From positions 372,001-436,000 of the forward strand of contig CANLBN010000001.1 in assembly GCA_947488935.1 (NCBI GenBank): a DNA stretch of 64,000 bases, given 5' to 3'. This document shows positions 27,552 through 38,330 of the stretch, one piece after another. Position 1 is the stretch's first letter; the number at the start of each line of letters is the position of its first letter. Below the pieces are notes generated by a model that saw nothing but the letters and a program-made list of their open reading frames with translations, ran no database searches and was not told the origin of the DNA. This stretch comes from an uncultured Pseudomonadales bacterium (lineage in GTDB: Bacteria > Pseudomonadota > Gammaproteobacteria > Pseudomonadales > Cellvibrionaceae). A program made the translations under genes and the position numbers.

Positions 27552-28348
27552 TTTGTTATTGAGTTTTCTATCTCGCGGCTCATACTTTCAACAATTACCC
27601 TATTGAAGTTTTTAGATGGCTTCTTATTTAAAAATTTTTCGTACACAGTCAGTTCATCAAGAGGGATATCTTTATAAGAATAAATAAAAGAAAGCAATAT
27701 ATCTTTGTAAATAGTCTCTTTTGTTTGCTCTGCAACCGAATCTAAATATGCCGAAAAAGGTGCAACATCTACCTCTTTATCAGGCTCTCTCGCTGTCATT
27801 ACAGCAGAAAATATAGCAATACTTGTATGCTTTTGAATATCCGTATTCATTGCTGTTGCATTTAGCAAATCATCAAACCGCTTTGCGCTTTCTAAGCGCT
27901 GAGTATCTTTTAGTAGCTGCTCTTCTGTTGCTGCTATTTCGTTGTAAACCTCGGGGTTTGCTGCTTTAGTTTCTGCTTCCGATATTTTTTTACCTAATGG
28001 AGACCCATACCATTTAATCAATTCGTTGGCTTCATCTTGGCTAATCTCATCACGCAGCGATGATCGTATGCCCGATAAAATATCAGAGGCTAAAATTGTT
28101 TGGTCGATACTCGCCAATATTAAATCGTAAGCGAATGCAGGCAATGCACCCTCTTGACCTCTGGCCTCCTCCATCCCTACTTTAATAAGCTCGGGAAACT
28201 GCTCTATCTGTGCGGCTAAGCCAGACCCTTGTAAAATTTTATCGAGAGATTTTTCTGAAATTTTATCTGCATTTACATTGGCAGATAAAAACATAGATAA
28301 CAATACACAATAAAACAAAATACAGCTTTTGCTTAAATGACCAAACAT
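27497..28348 (-). CDS. secreted DUF2059-like protein
   Basis: A 283-residue exported protein. The start at 28348 follows AAGAGGT; an upstream Met lacks a ribosome site. A signal peptide (FGHLSKSCILFYCVLLSMF) precedes a helical domain with LIKWYGSPLGKKISEAE, typical of DUF2059. Function unknown. It sits between a small membrane protein upstream and a PAP2-like protein downstream, likely one operon. Confidence 0.65.
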   Translation of the reverse strand: MFGHLSKSCILFYCVLLSMFLSANVNADKISEKSLDKILQGSGLAAQIEQFPELIKVGMEEARGQEGALPAFAYDLILASIDQTILASDILSGIRSSLRDEISQDEANELIKWYGSPLGKKISEAETKAANPEVYNEIAATEEQLLKDTQRLESAKRFDDLLNATAMNTDIQKHTSIAIFSAVMTAREPDKEVDVAPFSAYLDSVAEQTKETIYKDILLSFIYSYKDIPLDELTVYEKFLNKKPSKNFNRVIVESMSREIENSITKWATSLTSILKRKGAAAI

Positions 28349-28380
28349 ACTTACCTCTTGATTTATAGACAACGTAGCCA

Positions 28381-28767
28381 CTACTGGTCGATGTTATTTT
28401 TTACGCTGCCTAAAGCCAACCCTATTAGGCCATAAATAACAACACAGAAAATAACACCAAAAATAATAACAGAAGACGTCTCTGTCACACCTAAGATATT
28501 GCTCTGGGTAGAGACTATGCCAAACAATGTGGCCGCCTCATAAATAAAGAATTGATGGACGGACTCGACCAAATAAGCAATAAAGGCAAAGGGAACAGCC
28601 ACAACGCCTAAAAAGCCAAAACCTAACAGCCCTTTTGATGCCTGCCAAATAACAGCACCAACTGCCATGGATCGCACCGTCACTCGAATCAATGGCCGCT
28701 GTTTACGTGTCACATAAAATGCAAGTGCAGGTATTAACCACAACAAATTAAACAATAGGATCGACAT
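28381..28767 (-). CDS. small four-helix membrane protein
   Basis: A 128-residue integral membrane protein with four hydrophobic segments and no recognised motif. Start at 28767 (MSILLFN) is preferred over a TTG five codons upstream. It precedes the DUF2059-like gene by 32 bases on the same strand. Function unknown. Confidence 0.55.
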   Translation of the reverse strand: MSILLFNLLWLIPALAFYVTRKQRPLIRVTVRSMAVGAVIWQASKGLLGFGFLGVVAVPFAFIAYLVESVHQFFIYEAATLFGIVSTQSNILGVTETSSVIIFGVIFCVVIYGLIGLALGSVKNNIDQ

Positions 28768-28897
28768 TAAGCACCCACACAATAAATTTGACTAAAAATA
28801 ACATCAATAATTAGATCACTGCTTTTCTATTAGTTTCCTATCAAGCGATTATTAAATGATTGCCCTGCATTGCAACCCAAAATAGCAATAGGCTGAA

Positions 28898-29821
28898 TTA
28901 TAAGAGGCCAACCTGCTTCTCTTCTTTTTGCGAGGCAATATCCTTGGTCATCTCTTCCATTAACCAGCTTTGAAATGCCTTCATAGGGTAAGTTAATGCG
29001 CGCTTTTTTTGATACACCAAGTAGAAAGACTTATCGGTAATTAAAAACTCATCAAGTGGGGCAATTAGCTTGCCAGTCGAGATTTCGTCACTGACAAAAC
29101 CAACATCAGCCAGTGCAAACCCCAAGCCATTAATTGCTGCCGATGTTGTCAGTGAACCACTGGATAAATACAGGCCTCGCTTTGTTTCTTTGTAGGGCAC
29201 GCCTACCTGCTTAAACCAACGCGACCATTCATCTTTACGCTTTGGAATATGTAATAGGGTGTAGTTGAGTAAGTCCGCGGGGGTATAGATCTCTGTACCA
29301 TTAAGCAGGCTTGGGTTACAAACGGGCACTTGTTGGTAATGCCTAAGTAGCTGAACCTCAATATCACTCCACTGACCATGGCCAAAATACACAGCCATGT
29401 CGGTCTCGCTACGCTCAAAATCAATTAAGCCTGTTTCGGCAGACATTTCTATTTCGACATCGGGCTGTGCCTCATAGAAGCTACTAATACGTGGCAATAG
29501 CCAACGAGTCAGAAAGGCCGGGGCTACACTCAAGTGTAACTGGCCTGTTTGATGGGTCGATATAAGGTTTTGAGTCGCTCGATCTATCTCAAAAAGTGCC
29601 TCTTGCACAGCCTGATAGTAGTCCTCACCAGCCGCCGTCAACACAATACGGCGCGTACGTCTTACAAATAGGTCTAAGCCTAAGAACTCTTCAAGGCTTT
29701 TAACCTGATGACTAACCGCAGACGGCGTAACAAATAACTCGACTGATGCCGCCTGAAAGCTACCTAAACGGGCTGCGGCAGTAAAACTTTTTAGTGCGGT
29801 AAGTGGAGGTAAACGATTCAT
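28898..29821 (-). CDS. LysR-family regulator, GcvA-like
   Basis: A 307-residue LTTR. The helix-turn-helix is at residues 5-65 (LTALKSFTAAARLGSFQAASVELFVTPSAVSHQVKSLEE, given here in part), followed by an effector domain. The opening PPLTALKSF and HQVKSLE are GcvA-type. It is divergent from the 57-residue gene at 29976, which is the likely target; a T-n11-A box was not identified with confidence. Confidence 0.85.
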   Translation of the reverse strand: MNRLPPLTALKSFTAAARLGSFQAASVELFVTPSAVSHQVKSLEEFLGLDLFVRRTRRIVLTAAGEDYYQAVQEALFEIDRATQNLISTHQTGQLHLSVAPAFLTRWLLPRISSFYEAQPDVEIEMSAETGLIDFERSETDMAVYFGHGQWSDIEVQLLRHYQQVPVCNPSLLNGTEIYTPADLLNYTLLHIPKRKDEWSRWFKQVGVPYKETKRGLYLSSGSLTTSAAINGLGFALADVGFVSDEISTGKLIAPLDEFLITDKSFYLVYQKKRALTYPMKAFQSWLMEEMTKDIASQKEEKQVGLL

Positions 29822-29975
29822 AACATACCTTTATGACAAGTTAGAGTCACTTATAGGTGAATATATTTCAACTATAGCATGAAATTAGATCGTTTGTTTT
29901 CATCATTCGAAATACCTAATATATCACCCATGCACTCAAGTGCACCCAAACATGAAACACAACCAGGAGAGACAC

Positions 29976-30149
29976 ATGAACTTCGATACTACAACAGTTG
30001 CAACTAACGAATTAGGCCAGGTTGACGTTAATTACTACGTGAAAAAAGCTCACAGCCTACGAGGTGAAGCAATTACTTCTCACTCATGCACACTTTGCAC
30101 TGCTATCAAAGAGCGCATCGTAGCAATTATGAACAGCTGGATGGTTTAA
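29976..30149 (+). CDS. 57-residue small protein
   Basis: A short frame with a strong ribosome site (CAGGAGAG, 6 bases before ATG) and its own terminator. The sequence (DVNYYVKKAHSLRGEAITSH) ends in a Cys-x2-Cys (SCTLCTAI). It recalls the short RSP_7527-type family, uncertain. The 57-residue length is below many annotation cut-offs. It is divergent from the LysR gene, which probably controls it. Confidence 0.7.
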   Translation: MNFDTTTVATNELGQVDVNYYVKKAHSLRGEAITSHSCTLCTAIKERIVAIMNSWMV

Positions 30150-30209
30150 TTACCATCACCCCCCTAGTTTAAACCACCACTATGTTGTATTAGTCAGACA
30201 TAGCTTATA

Positions 30210-30233
30210 GGGCAGTTTATCTGCCCTTTTTTT
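30210..30233 (+). terminator. rho-independent terminator of the 57-residue gene
   Basis: GGGCAG-tttat-CTGCCC followed by seven T. It also separates this gene from the end of ureG on the other strand. Confidence 0.92.
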
Positions 30234-30261
30234 ATGCCTTATTTTCAGACTTTACCGATAA

Positions 30262-30876
30262 TTATGCAGCTTTGAGCATACCGGCATCGACAATAAAGCG
30301 AATAATATCTTCTAGACCTTCTTTAGTTTTAAGGTTCGAGAAAATAAACGGGCGTTCACCGCGCATTTTCTTAGCATCACGATCCATCACTTCGAGCGAC
30401 GCACCTACAATAGGGGCTAGGTCAATTTTATTGATAATCAACAAGTCAGACTTAGTAATACCTGGGCCTCCCTTCCGCGGGATTTTATCTCCAGCAGAGA
30501 CATCAATTACATAGATAGTAAGGTCAGAAAGCTCTGGACTAAAGGTTGCGCTTAAATTATCGCCACCGCTTTCTATCATCACCATATCTAGGTTTTCGTG
30601 GCGCTGGCAAAGCTCCTCGACCGCCGCTAAATTCATAGAGGCATCTTCGCGAATGGCCGTATGCGGGCAACCGCCTGTTTCAACACCAAGGATTCGGTCT
30701 TCTGTTAGCGCTTCGTGCTGGGTTAAAAACTTGGCATCTTCTTTGGTATAAATATCGTTAGTCACAACCGCAATATTGTATTTATCGCGCATAGCGATAC
30801 ATAGCTCGCGTAACAGTGCTGTTTTACCCGAACCCACGGGGCCACCAACGCCCATTCGTAATGTTTGTTTTTTCAT
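30262..30876 (-). CDS. ureG: urease accessory GTPase
   Basis: A 204-residue SIMIBI-class GTPase that drives nickel transfer into urease. P-loop [11 protein letters not shown] at residues 8-18, the metal-binding ETGGCPH motif (Cys-Pro-His), [10 protein letters not shown] and base-recognition NKIDL are all present. Start at 30876 (MKKQTLRMG) follows AAAGAGG. It is the last gene of the urea block, 10 bases after ureF. Confidence 0.96.
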   Translation of the reverse strand: MKKQTLRMGVGGPVGSGKTALLRELCIAMRDKYNIAVVTNDIYTKEDAKFLTQHEALTEDRILGVETGGCPHTAIREDASMNLAAVEELCQRHENLDMVMIESGGDNLSATFSPELSDLTIYVIDVSAGDKIPRKGGPGITKSDLLIINKIDLAPIVGASLEVMDRDAKKMRGERPFIFSNLKTKEGLEDIIRFIVDAGMLKAA

Positions 30877-30886
30877 ACAACCTCTT

Positions 30887-31576
30887 TTAGGATCTAAATA
30901 ATCGTGAATACTGTGTTTCGTGCCATGCACTGGCCATAGCCAAACCCGGCAGTGAGGCGCCAATGTCGTTATCTTGAATTTTTTGCGCTTTATCTAAAAC
31001 CTCCGGCAATTGCTCGCCCAACTTTACCAGTAGTTTTTGTGCTGCTGTTTGGCCCAAAGGCACTAGTTTTGTTGCCGCTGCAATTTGGTTTTCTAACCAT
31101 GACCAACAATAACCGATTAGCGCACTTTTTTTTTCTATTTGCCAGTGGCTTGCTGCCAGTGCAAAGGCGGCAATAAAACTTATATCGTCTTCGGCAAAAG
31201 CCTTTTTCCAAAACTCAAGGTCATCAAGCTCTAGTTGATCAAGCAAACGTACTAATGCCGAACCCATTGCGGTCTCGGTTAACGATAATTCGCTCGTCTC
31301 ACGACAAGCAAGTACCGTGGCATTCCAATAGGCAAATTGCTCAGCATCGTTATTATTAATAGCATCAAGTAAGCGAATTAATAGGGGTAAATCCACCACT
31401 GCAATGGACTCGTCTAACAGTAGTTGGCACCAGTCATAGGTTTGCTCACTTGTCGTAATCCAGTCGCTATCAACGGCGTACTCCAAACCCTGCGAAAAGG
31501 AATAACCACCAACAGGTAAGCTCGCGCTACTTAGCTGCATAAGTCGCAGCAGGCTTGTCTCAGTGCTCGTGATCAT
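30887..31576 (-). CDS. ureF: urease accessory protein
   Basis: A 229-residue all-helical accessory protein with the UreF signature [17 protein letters not shown] near residue 17. UreF binds UreD and UreG and gates GTP-dependent nickel insertion. Start at 31576 (MITSTETS) overlaps the His-rich 3' end of ureE by 17 bases, giving translational coupling. Confidence 0.93.
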   Translation of the reverse strand: MITSTETSLLRLMQLSSASLPVGGYSFSQGLEYAVDSDWITTSEQTYDWCQLLLDESIAVVDLPLLIRLLDAINNNDAEQFAYWNATVLACRETSELSLTETAMGSALVRLLDQLELDDLEFWKKAFAEDDISFIAAFALAASHWQIEKKSALIGYCWSWLENQIAAATKLVPLGQTAAQKLLVKLGEQLPEVLDKAQKIQDNDIGASLPGLAMASAWHETQYSRLFRS

Positions 31577-32021
31577 GGTGATGATGGCCTGTATAACCTG
31601 GTGCATAGGCACCCGACTCTGGAATAAAAACAGCCTTAGTATTTGTTACCGTTAAACCCAGTAGCTCTAGCATTTCTTCTAAAACGTAGTCGGGTTTTAT
31701 TCTAAGGACGCGATCCAATACTTGAATTTTTACGTGACGATTACCTAAGTGATAACAGGCTTTGCTAAATTGTTGCCAATCTTCACAGGTCGCATCGCTA
31801 ACCTCTTCGTTGGCACCGACAACTTCGATTATTTTTCCGCACTCGGTTTTTAAACATTCACTAATGGCGAGCGTTTTCCCACGCTCTAAAAATACGCGCA
31901 CTTCCGTACCGTTTTCGGACATGACTTTAAAGCGGCCTTTGTCACGCATGTCGTGATCTAAAACAATGTGATCATCAATAGTATGCGCATGATCAAGGCG
32001 CTCATAAACTTCTACAAACAT
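31560..32021 (-). CDS. ureE: urease nickel metallochaperone
   Basis: A 153-residue chaperone that delivers nickel to urease. An N-terminal peptide-binding domain and a C-terminal metal domain (GNRHVKIQVLDRVLRIKPDYVLEEML, in part) are followed by a short His/Asp/Glu tail (GHHHHDHEH). Such tails bind extra nickel. Its coding end overlaps the ureF start. Confidence 0.95.
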   Translation of the reverse strand: MFVEVYERLDHAHTIDDHIVLDHDMRDKGRFKVMSENGTEVRVFLERGKTLAISECLKTECGKIIEVVGANEEVSDATCEDWQQFSKACYHLGNRHVKIQVLDRVLRIKPDYVLEEMLELLGLTVTNTKAVFIPESGAYAPGYTGHHHHDHEH

Positions 32022-32054
32022 TGCGTGCTACTCAAATACATTAAAATCAATAAA

Positions 32055-33758
32055 TTAGAACAAACTATACAATTGCGCTAGCGGCAACCAACCGGCAGGC
32101 TCGCAGGTTAATAAATTACCATCGGCACGCACTTCATAGGTTTGTGAATCGACGGTTATATTTGGCATATAATCGTTATGAATCATATTATTTTTTGTAA
32201 TTGTGCGCGTATTTTTACAAGCGACAAAACGTCTGCTTACATCAAAACGTGAGCTAATATCTGCATCGATTGCCGCTTGGCTCGTAAAGGTCACTGAGGT
32301 ATGTCTGGGTGCATCGCCAAAAGCCCCAAACATGTAGCGATAATGCACAGGCTGTGGTGTGGGAATAGAAGCATTAGGGTCGCCCATTTGCGCCGCTACA
32401 ATAAAACCACCTTTGATAATCATAGCGGGTTTGATGCCAAAAAAGGCGGGTTTCCATAGAACCAGATCAGCCAGTTTACCCACTTCAATCGAGCCAACTT
32501 CGCTGTCGACACCATGAGTAATAGCAGGGTTGATGGTGTATTTTGCAACATAGCGTTTGGCGCGAAAGTTATCGTTACGCTCGCTGTCCTCGGCAAGCGG
32601 CCCACGCTGCACTTTCATTTTATGCGCCGTCTGCCACGTACGCGTAACCACTTCACCCACGCGCCCCATTGCTTGGGAGTCCGACGAGATCATACTGAAT
32701 GCTCCAAGATCGTGCAGGATATCCTCGGAGGCTATCGTCTCTTTACGAATACGCGAATCAGCAAAGGCGACATCCTCTGGAATACTGGTATCGAGATGGT
32801 GACAAACCATCAACATATCGAGGTGTTCATCGACGGTGTTAATCGTATAGGGGCGCGTCGGGTTTGTTGACGAAGGCAATACATTGGCCTCACCACAGGC
32901 CGTAATAATATCGGGGGCATGGCCACCACCCGCACCCTCTGTGTGGTAGGTATGTATTGTTCTGCCTTTAAATGCCGCTAAAGTATCGGCGACAAAACCC
33001 GACTCATTTAAGGTATCGGTATGGATGGCAACTTGCACATCGTATTTTTCAGCAACCCTTAAGCAATTATCAATCGATGCCGGTGTTGTACCCCAGTCTT
33101 CGTGTAGTTTTAAACCACAAGCACCTGCCTCTAATTGCTCCTCTAGCGGTATTGGTAGACTCGCATTACCCTTACCTAAAAAACCAAGGTTCATCGGCAT
33201 GGTTTCGGTCGCTTGCAACATTTTGCCAATATTCCACGGCCCAGGCGTGCAAGTAGTTGCATTAGTCCCCGTTGCTGGGCCAGTACCACCGCCTAGCATA
33301 GTAGTTACGCCAGACATTAATGCTTCTTCGATTTGTTGTGGGCAAATAAAATGGATGTGCGAGTCGACACCGCCTGCCGTCAGTATTTGCCCCTCGCCAG
33401 CTATGACCTCTGTACCGGGGCCAATCACTATGGTGACGTTGCTTTGGATATCTGGGTTGCCCGCTTTACCGATGGCGGCAATGCGGCCGTCTTTAATACC
33501 TACATCGGCTTTAACAATACCCCAGTGGTCAAGAATCGTTGCATTGGTAATAACAACATCGACGACCTCAGCAGCAACGCGCTGGCTTTGGCCCATTCCA
33601 TCTCGAATAACTTTACCGCCGCCAAATTTTACTTCTTCGCCGTAAAGTGTGTAGTCTTTTTCAATCTCGATTAAGAGTGCAGTATTACCAAGGCGCACTC
33701 TATCGCCCGTTGTTGGGCCAAACATTTGCGCGTAGGCTGTTTTATCCATTCTAGTCAT
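32055..33758 (-). CDS. ureC: urease alpha subunit
   Basis: A 567-residue amidohydrolase, the catalytic subunit that hydrolyses urea to ammonia and CO2. Nickel ligands and active-site residues are in place: HIHF near residue 135, the carbamylated Lys in GLKLHEDWG near 218, HTD near 247, [15 protein letters not shown] near 273 and the flap His in MVCHHLD near 321. Met4 is an alternative start. Preceded by ureB with a 1-base gap, followed by ureE. Confidence 0.97.
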   Translation of the reverse strand: MTRMDKTAYAQMFGPTTGDRVRLGNTALLIEIEKDYTLYGEEVKFGGGKVIRDGMGQSQRVAAEVVDVVITNATILDHWGIVKADVGIKDGRIAAIGKAGNPDIQSNVTIVIGPGTEVIAGEGQILTAGGVDSHIHFICPQQIEEALMSGVTTMLGGGTGPATGTNATTCTPGPWNIGKMLQATETMPMNLGFLGKGNASLPIPLEEQLEAGACGLKLHEDWGTTPASIDNCLRVAEKYDVQVAIHTDTLNESGFVADTLAAFKGRTIHTYHTEGAGGGHAPDIITACGEANVLPSSTNPTRPYTINTVDEHLDMLMVCHHLDTSIPEDVAFADSRIRKETIASEDILHDLGAFSMISSDSQAMGRVGEVVTRTWQTAHKMKVQRGPLAEDSERNDNFRAKRYVAKYTINPAITHGVDSEVGSIEVGKLADLVLWKPAFFGIKPAMIIKGGFIVAAQMGDPNASIPTPQPVHYRYMFGAFGDAPRHTSVTFTSQAAIDADISSRFDVSRRFVACKNTRTITKNNMIHNDYMPNITVDSQTYEVRADGNLLTCEPAGWLPLAQLYSLF

Positions 33759-33759
33759 A

Positions 33760-34128
33760 TTACTGCCCCCCGCCTGTACTATCGTCAGAATCTAATTTAC
33801 CCATTACATCGCCACGAAAACCATAGACAATGCGATCACCACCAAAGGCAACTAACTCTACCTCGCGATCTTGCCCTGGCTCAAAGCGCACTGCGGTACC
33901 CGAGGCAATATTCAAGCGAAAGCCTTTGGTTTTTTCACGATCAAAACTTAAAAATGTATTGGTCTCGTAAAAGTGATAATGCGAGCCGACTTGAATCGGG
34001 CGATCACCACTATTTTTAACCGATACTGTTAGCGTCTCGCGGCCTTGGTTAATTTCGATAAATCCCTCATCAACAATTAACTCGCCGGGGGTGTAGTTTT
34101 TTTCAGAAGATTCATTGCTCATATTCAC
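33760..34128 (-). CDS. ureB: urease beta subunit
   Basis: A 122-residue urease structural subunit with [14 protein letters not shown] at the start and the conserved [12 protein letters not shown] and [18 protein letters not shown] segments. It pairs with UreA and UreC in the (ABC)3 complex. It sits 5 bases downstream of ureA and 1 base before ureC. Confidence 0.96.
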   Translation of the reverse strand: MNMSNESSEKNYTPGELIVDEGFIEINQGRETLTVSVKNSGDRPIQVGSHYHFYETNTFLSFDREKTKGFRLNIASGTAVRFEPGQDREVELVAFGGDRIVYGFRGDVMGKLDSDDSTGGGQ

Positions 34129-34133
34129 CTCCT

Positions 34134-34436
34134 TTAATTAATTGGGTTGTGTACGGTAACGAGTTTAGTACCGTCTGGGAATGTCGCTTCAACTTGTACC
34201 TCATGCACTAAATCGGCAACACCTTCCATCACATCGTCGGCTGTTAAAATTTCTTTGCCGTAGCTCATTAGTTCTGCAACGGTTTTACCATCGCGGGCGC
34301 CTTCCATTATTTCTAGTGTAAGGTAGGCTATTGTTTCGGGGTAATTGAGTTTTAAGCCACGCTTTAAGCGCCTCTCGGCCAATAAAGCGGCTGTTACTAT
34401 GAGTAATTTATCTTTTTCTCTCGGGAGTAAGTCCAT
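34134..34436 (-). CDS. ureA: urease gamma subunit
   Basis: A 100-residue subunit of normal length: [13 protein letters not shown] start, [19 protein letters not shown] and the ending [18 protein letters not shown]. First structural gene after ureD, 57 bases apart. Confidence 0.97.
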   Translation of the reverse strand: MDLLPREKDKLLIVTAALLAERRLKRGLKLNYPETIAYLTLEIMEGARDGKTVAELMSYGKEILTADDVMEGVADLVHEVQVEATFPDGTKLVTVHNPIN

Positions 34437-34493
34437 TATTCTTACCTTTATTTTCTTTTACTTTATGTATGATTTTTTATTAAAACTTTATCT

Positions 34494-35426
34494 TTAAGTT
34501 AACCATATTCGCGGCTCACAGGCTTTTCGCTGTATTACTTCTGGCCTTAGGTGTTGCCAAAGCGCCGTAAATGCTTTTCTTGCCTGAAAGGCACTGTCGC
34601 CTAAGTAGCGAACAATACAAAAATCGTTAACCCAAGTAACGCTGATTAAATTTTCGAGACTTTTTGATGCTAAAATTTCACGTAAATCTTCTGTTAATAC
34701 TTCTCTCTGTTTACGCTCAATGCTACAGGGGCCAGAAATAAAAAAACCACTTACAGTTTTATTTTGCATTCCAGCACTTGCCGTAAATAGCTTAGTGTTA
34801 TTTTTTTGATCAACGACTAGGTTGTCAATAAATAATGGTTTATTATTTTGCTCAACAATATAACGCTGCTTAAAAAAACCTTGCTCGAACTTCTCGGCAC
34901 TTGCTGGCAAACCAAAGCAGGTAATCTCCCAAGCAAAAACAGTGCTGTTATCCTGTAATGTAATTTTTGTTTCTAGCTCGGCATGTGCTTGATTATAAAC
35001 AATAGCCTCCATCGGAAACCACTCTAGGGTCGCATCCTCTTGCAAGTTTAACGTTGTATATTGGCGTTGTACCGGAGAGCTTTCACGCGCTCGATACATA
35101 CGTGTCGCACCCGGCGTTGTTACTAAGCCTTGGGCTTTTTCTTCTAAAGTGATATCGAGTGTGAGAGTGTCGCCAGATACAAGGCCACCTGGCGGATGTA
35201 ACAAATAAATATGCGCAAGCTCTTTACCCTCAGGATAAAATGGCTTTTGTACATATAAAGGGCCGCTGTGCCGATTACGTGATAAGCGTGTACCACGTAT
35301 ACCTCGCAAGCTAAGTACTAGCTCCAAATGTGCCTGCCAATGCCAATTAGAATCGCTAATGCCCTTAATATCCTCAATACTCTTGTGGCAATCAATTGGC
35401 ATCAGTGCTGGCATTTCATTTTTCAT
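34494..35426 (-). CDS. ureD: urease accessory protein
   Basis: A 310-residue accessory protein of the UreD/UreH family: GGLVSGDTLTLDITLEE, LVTTPGATRMYRA, LEWFPMEAIVYNQA. UreD scaffolds the UreF-UreG complex on apo-urease. It starts the urease half of the block, 81 bases after urtE; no clear terminator lies between, so read-through from the urt operon is possible. Confidence 0.95.
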   Translation of the reverse strand: MKNEMPALMPIDCHKSIEDIKGISDSNWHWQAHLELVLSLRGIRGTRLSRNRHSGPLYVQKPFYPEGKELAHIYLLHPPGGLVSGDTLTLDITLEEKAQGLVTTPGATRMYRARESSPVQRQYTTLNLQEDATLEWFPMEAIVYNQAHAELETKITLQDNSTVFAWEITCFGLPASAEKFEQGFFKQRYIVEQNNKPLFIDNLVVDQKNNTKLFTASAGMQNKTVSGFFISGPCSIERKQREVLTEDLREILASKSLENLISVTWVNDFCIVRYLGDSAFQARKAFTALWQHLRPEVIQRKACEPRIWLT

Positions 35427-35507
35427 TCTTATTGCTGACCATAAAGAGTAGAGAAGCTAATAATACAGAAATTGATACATACCTTGATATTTATTTTTAT
35501 ATTATGA

Positions 35508-36203
35508 TTAAACAGCAAGGTACTTTTTAATAAGCTCATCGGATAAATCGGGCATATCACCCGTTGCAACAATACTGCCCTTTTCCATCAAGCGAAATTC
35601 TTTACCCACTTTACGTGCAAAGTTTAGCTTCTGCTCGACCAATAAAACGGTCATGCCTTCTTCTTCGTTTAAACGTGTAATAACATTGCCAATTTGTTGC
35701 ACGATATTGGGCTGAATCCCCTCATTGGGCTCATCTAAGATTAATATTTTTGGCTCAATAATTAAAGCCCGACCAATGGCTAATTGCTGCTGCTGACCAC
35801 CCGATAAATCACCACCACGACGCCCTAACATATCGTGTAGTACAGGAAATAACTCGTAAATTTTTTCGGGGATTGTCTTTGATCCATCTTTTCTACAGGG
35901 CAAACCGACTCGCAGGTTTTCTTCGACGGTGAGTTGTGGGAAGATATCGCGGCCTTGGGGCACATAACCCACACCCATATAAGGTCTAGCCTCGGCTGTT
36001 TTACCCTGCACCTCTTCTCCATCAACCTTAATAGTACCATCCGCGATAGGTAATAAGCCCATTAAGCATTTTAGTAGCGTGGTTTTACCCACGCCGTTTC
36101 TGCCCATCAAGCATACGCAAGAACCCGGCGTTATATCTAAGTTTAAGTCCCACAATATTTGGGAGCCACCGTAGAGTTGGTTTACATTTTCAAATTTAAT
36201 CAT
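35508..36203 (-). CDS. urtE: urea ABC transporter ATPase UrtE
   Basis: A 231-residue ABC ATPase of the LivF type. Walker A is GRNGVGKTT, the signature LSGGQQQQ, and Walker B ILILDEP, followed by the LVEQ switch His-equivalent. It energises urea import with UrtD. A 160-base gap separates it from urtD; nothing recognisable lies there. Confidence 0.94.
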   Translation of the reverse strand: MIKFENVNQLYGGSQILWDLNLDITPGSCVCLMGRNGVGKTTLLKCLMGLLPIADGTIKVDGEEVQGKTAEARPYMGVGYVPQGRDIFPQLTVEENLRVGLPCRKDGSKTIPEKIYELFPVLHDMLGRRGGDLSGGQQQQLAIGRALIIEPKILILDEPNEGIQPNIVQQIGNVITRLNEEEGMTVLLVEQKLNFARKVGKEFRLMEKGSIVATGDMPDLSDELIKKYLAV

Positions 36204-36363
36204 TACTAATATCTTTTAATGTGTAAAAATATGACTTCTACTTATAACGTTATGAGGGAAATCAAGACAAGGCATAAATTTTTGCAAAAGCGCAACTTAA
36301 TACTAATAAGTGAGCATTTTAATAAAATTTATAACGCCGTATTGATGACCGCAATAGTTATAT

Positions 36364-37191
36364 TTACTCTTCGCCTAAGTAGACGCGCCTTACATCACTG
36401 TTATTTTGAATCTCATCCATCGACCCCTCTGCCAATACAGAACCTTGATCTAATACGGTAACATGCTTGGCTATACTTCTGACAAACTCCATATCATGCT
36501 CAACAACGACCACTGTTCTCTCACCGGCAAGGGATGTTAGCAACTCTGCTGTATGCTCTGTCTCTTGTGCTGTCATACCTGCGACTGGCTCATCGACTAA
36601 TAGTAAGCGTGGATCAGCAACCAGTAACATACCTATCTCTAACCATTGTTTTTGCCCATGAGACAAAGAGCCTGCTAAGAGCTGATATTGGTCTTTTAAA
36701 CCAATGATCGTTAGTACTTCTTCAATCCGCGTTTTTTGCTCGCCACTTAATGTAGAGAATAATGTTGTGATGATCGATTTATTGGCCTTTAGTGCCAGCT
36801 CTAAATTACTGTAGACATCAAGCGCCTCAAAAATAGTGGGCTTTTGAAATTTACGACCAATGCCAAGCTCGGCAACTTCCGATTCCGTTTTATCTAATAA
36901 ATTAATCGTTTGGCCAAAGTAAGCGCTGCCTGAATCACAGGGTGTTTTACCCGTAATAACATCCATAAAGGTTGTTTTACCTGCGCCATTGGCACCGATC
37001 ACGCAACGCAACTCGCCATCATTAACATAAAGATTTAAATTATTTAATGCTTTAAAACCATCAAAGCTCACGCTCAAGTCTTCGATATACAAAATAATAT
37101 CTTTATCTACGTTAACTTTTTTATCGTCAATTAATGCTGGCCATACTTGGTCGCGCCGCCAGGTTTCTCGCAGAGAGTCTAATGCGCTCAT
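36364..37191 (-). CDS. urtD: urea ABC transporter ATPase UrtD
   Basis: A 275-residue LivG-type ABC ATPase with an N-terminal extension of about 30 residues. Walker A is GANGAGKTT, the signature LSHGQKQWLE (typical UrtD), Walker B LLLVDEP and the switch VVEHDMEF. The start overlaps the urtC stop by 4 bases. Confidence 0.95.
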   Translation of the reverse strand: MSALDSLRETWRRDQVWPALIDDKKVNVDKDIILYIEDLSVSFDGFKALNNLNLYVNDGELRCVIGANGAGKTTFMDVITGKTPCDSGSAYFGQTINLLDKTESEVAELGIGRKFQKPTIFEALDVYSNLELALKANKSIITTLFSTLSGEQKTRIEEVLTIIGLKDQYQLLAGSLSHGQKQWLEIGMLLVADPRLLLVDEPVAGMTAQETEHTAELLTSLAGERTVVVVEHDMEFVRSIAKHVTVLDQGSVLAEGSMDEIQNNSDVRRVYLGEE

Positions 37192-38330
37192 GAGTTCGCC
37201 TCCGCAACATTTTCAGCTTTGTTATTTTGTTTTTTATTTTTACGCTCACTGAAAAAACCAACTACACCCTTAGGTAAAAATATTGTCACAAAGACAAACA
37301 AACCACCTAAGGCGAATAACCAAGCCTCGGGGAAAATTCCAGTAAAACGTGTTTTGGCAAAGTTAACCAGTATTGCGCCCAAAATTGCGCCATATAAAGT
37401 ACCACGCCCACCAACTGCTACCCATACCACAACTTCGATAGAGTTAAGCGGTGCGAATTCACCCGGATTAATAATGCCTACTTGCGGTACGTATAGTGCA
37501 CCTGCAATAGCTGCCAGAATTGCCGAGTAGACAAACAACCACACTTTATAGTTTTCGGTTTTATAGCCTAAAAACCGTGTGCGTGCCTCGGCATCGCGTA
37601 TAGAAATAATTACGCGACCAAACTTGGATAAAAATATTGATCGGCTGAGCAAATAAGCAAAGGCTAATACTGCGGCCGAAATAACAAACAAGCTAATACG
37701 TGTATTATCTGCTTGTAAATCAAACCCTAAAATATCTTTAAAATCCGTTAGCCCATTATTGCCGCCAAAGCCCATTTCGTTTCTGAAAAAAGATAGTAAT
37801 AGCGCGTAAGTTAACGCTTGGGTCATTATCGATAAGTACACACCGGTGACACGAGAGCGAAAGGCTAGCCAGCCAAACACAAAAGCAAGTAACCCAGGAA
37901 TCAAAGCCACCATAATCATAGCGAACCAAAATTGATCGAAGCCATGCCAAAACCAAGGTAGTTCCTGCCAGTCTAAAAATACCATAAAGTCGGGTAACAG
38001 TGGGTTGCCATAAACACCACGGTCACCAATTTGGCGCATTAAATACATGCCCATACCATAGCCACCGAGTGCAAAAAATGCACCGTGCCCTAGGCTTAAA
38101 ATACCGCAATAGCCCCAAATAACATCGACGGATAAAGCGAGCAATGCTAAGCATAGATATTTACCAAACAGCGTCACCGTATAGGTATCAACATGTAAGG
38201 CAGAGCCTTCTGGTATAAAAACATTACCGATAAAAACAGCCGCTGTAGCAATAGCAAGAAGACTTAAAAACCAACGGCTACCACTGTCGGACAATAAACT
38301 TTCTCGTTGTAGCAACATATTCATACTCAT
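37188..38330 (-). CDS. urtC: urea ABC transporter permease UrtC
   Basis: A 380-residue LivM-type permease with about ten membrane helices. Conserved parts include GYCGILSLGHGAFFALGGYGMGMY near residue 70 and AVGGRGTLYGAILGAILVN near 310. It forms the channel with UrtB. The gene overlaps urtD and urtB by 4 bases on either side. Confidence 0.94.
   Translation of the reverse strand: MSMNMLLQRESLLSDSGSRWFLSLLAIATAAVFIGNVFIPEGSALHVDTYTVTLFGKYLCLALLALSVDVIWGYCGILSLGHGAFFALGGYGMGMYLMRQIGDRGVYGNPLLPDFMVFLDWQELPWFWHGFDQFWFAMIMVALIPGLLAFVFGWLAFRSRVTGVYLSIMTQALTYALLLSFFRNEMGFGGNNGLTDFKDILGFDLQADNTRISLFVISAAVLAFAYLLSRSIFLSKFGRVIISIRDAEARTRFLGYKTENYKVWLFVYSAILAAIAGALYVPQVGIINPGEFAPLNSIEVVVWVAVGGRGTLYGAILGAILVNFAKTRFTGIFPEAWLFALGGLFVFVTIFLPKGVVGFFSERKNKKQNNKAENVAEANS

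Noticed and set aside
33025-33645. 206-codon frame opposite ureC
   Set aside because: Lies entirely antisense to the highly conserved ureC and lacks a start signal.
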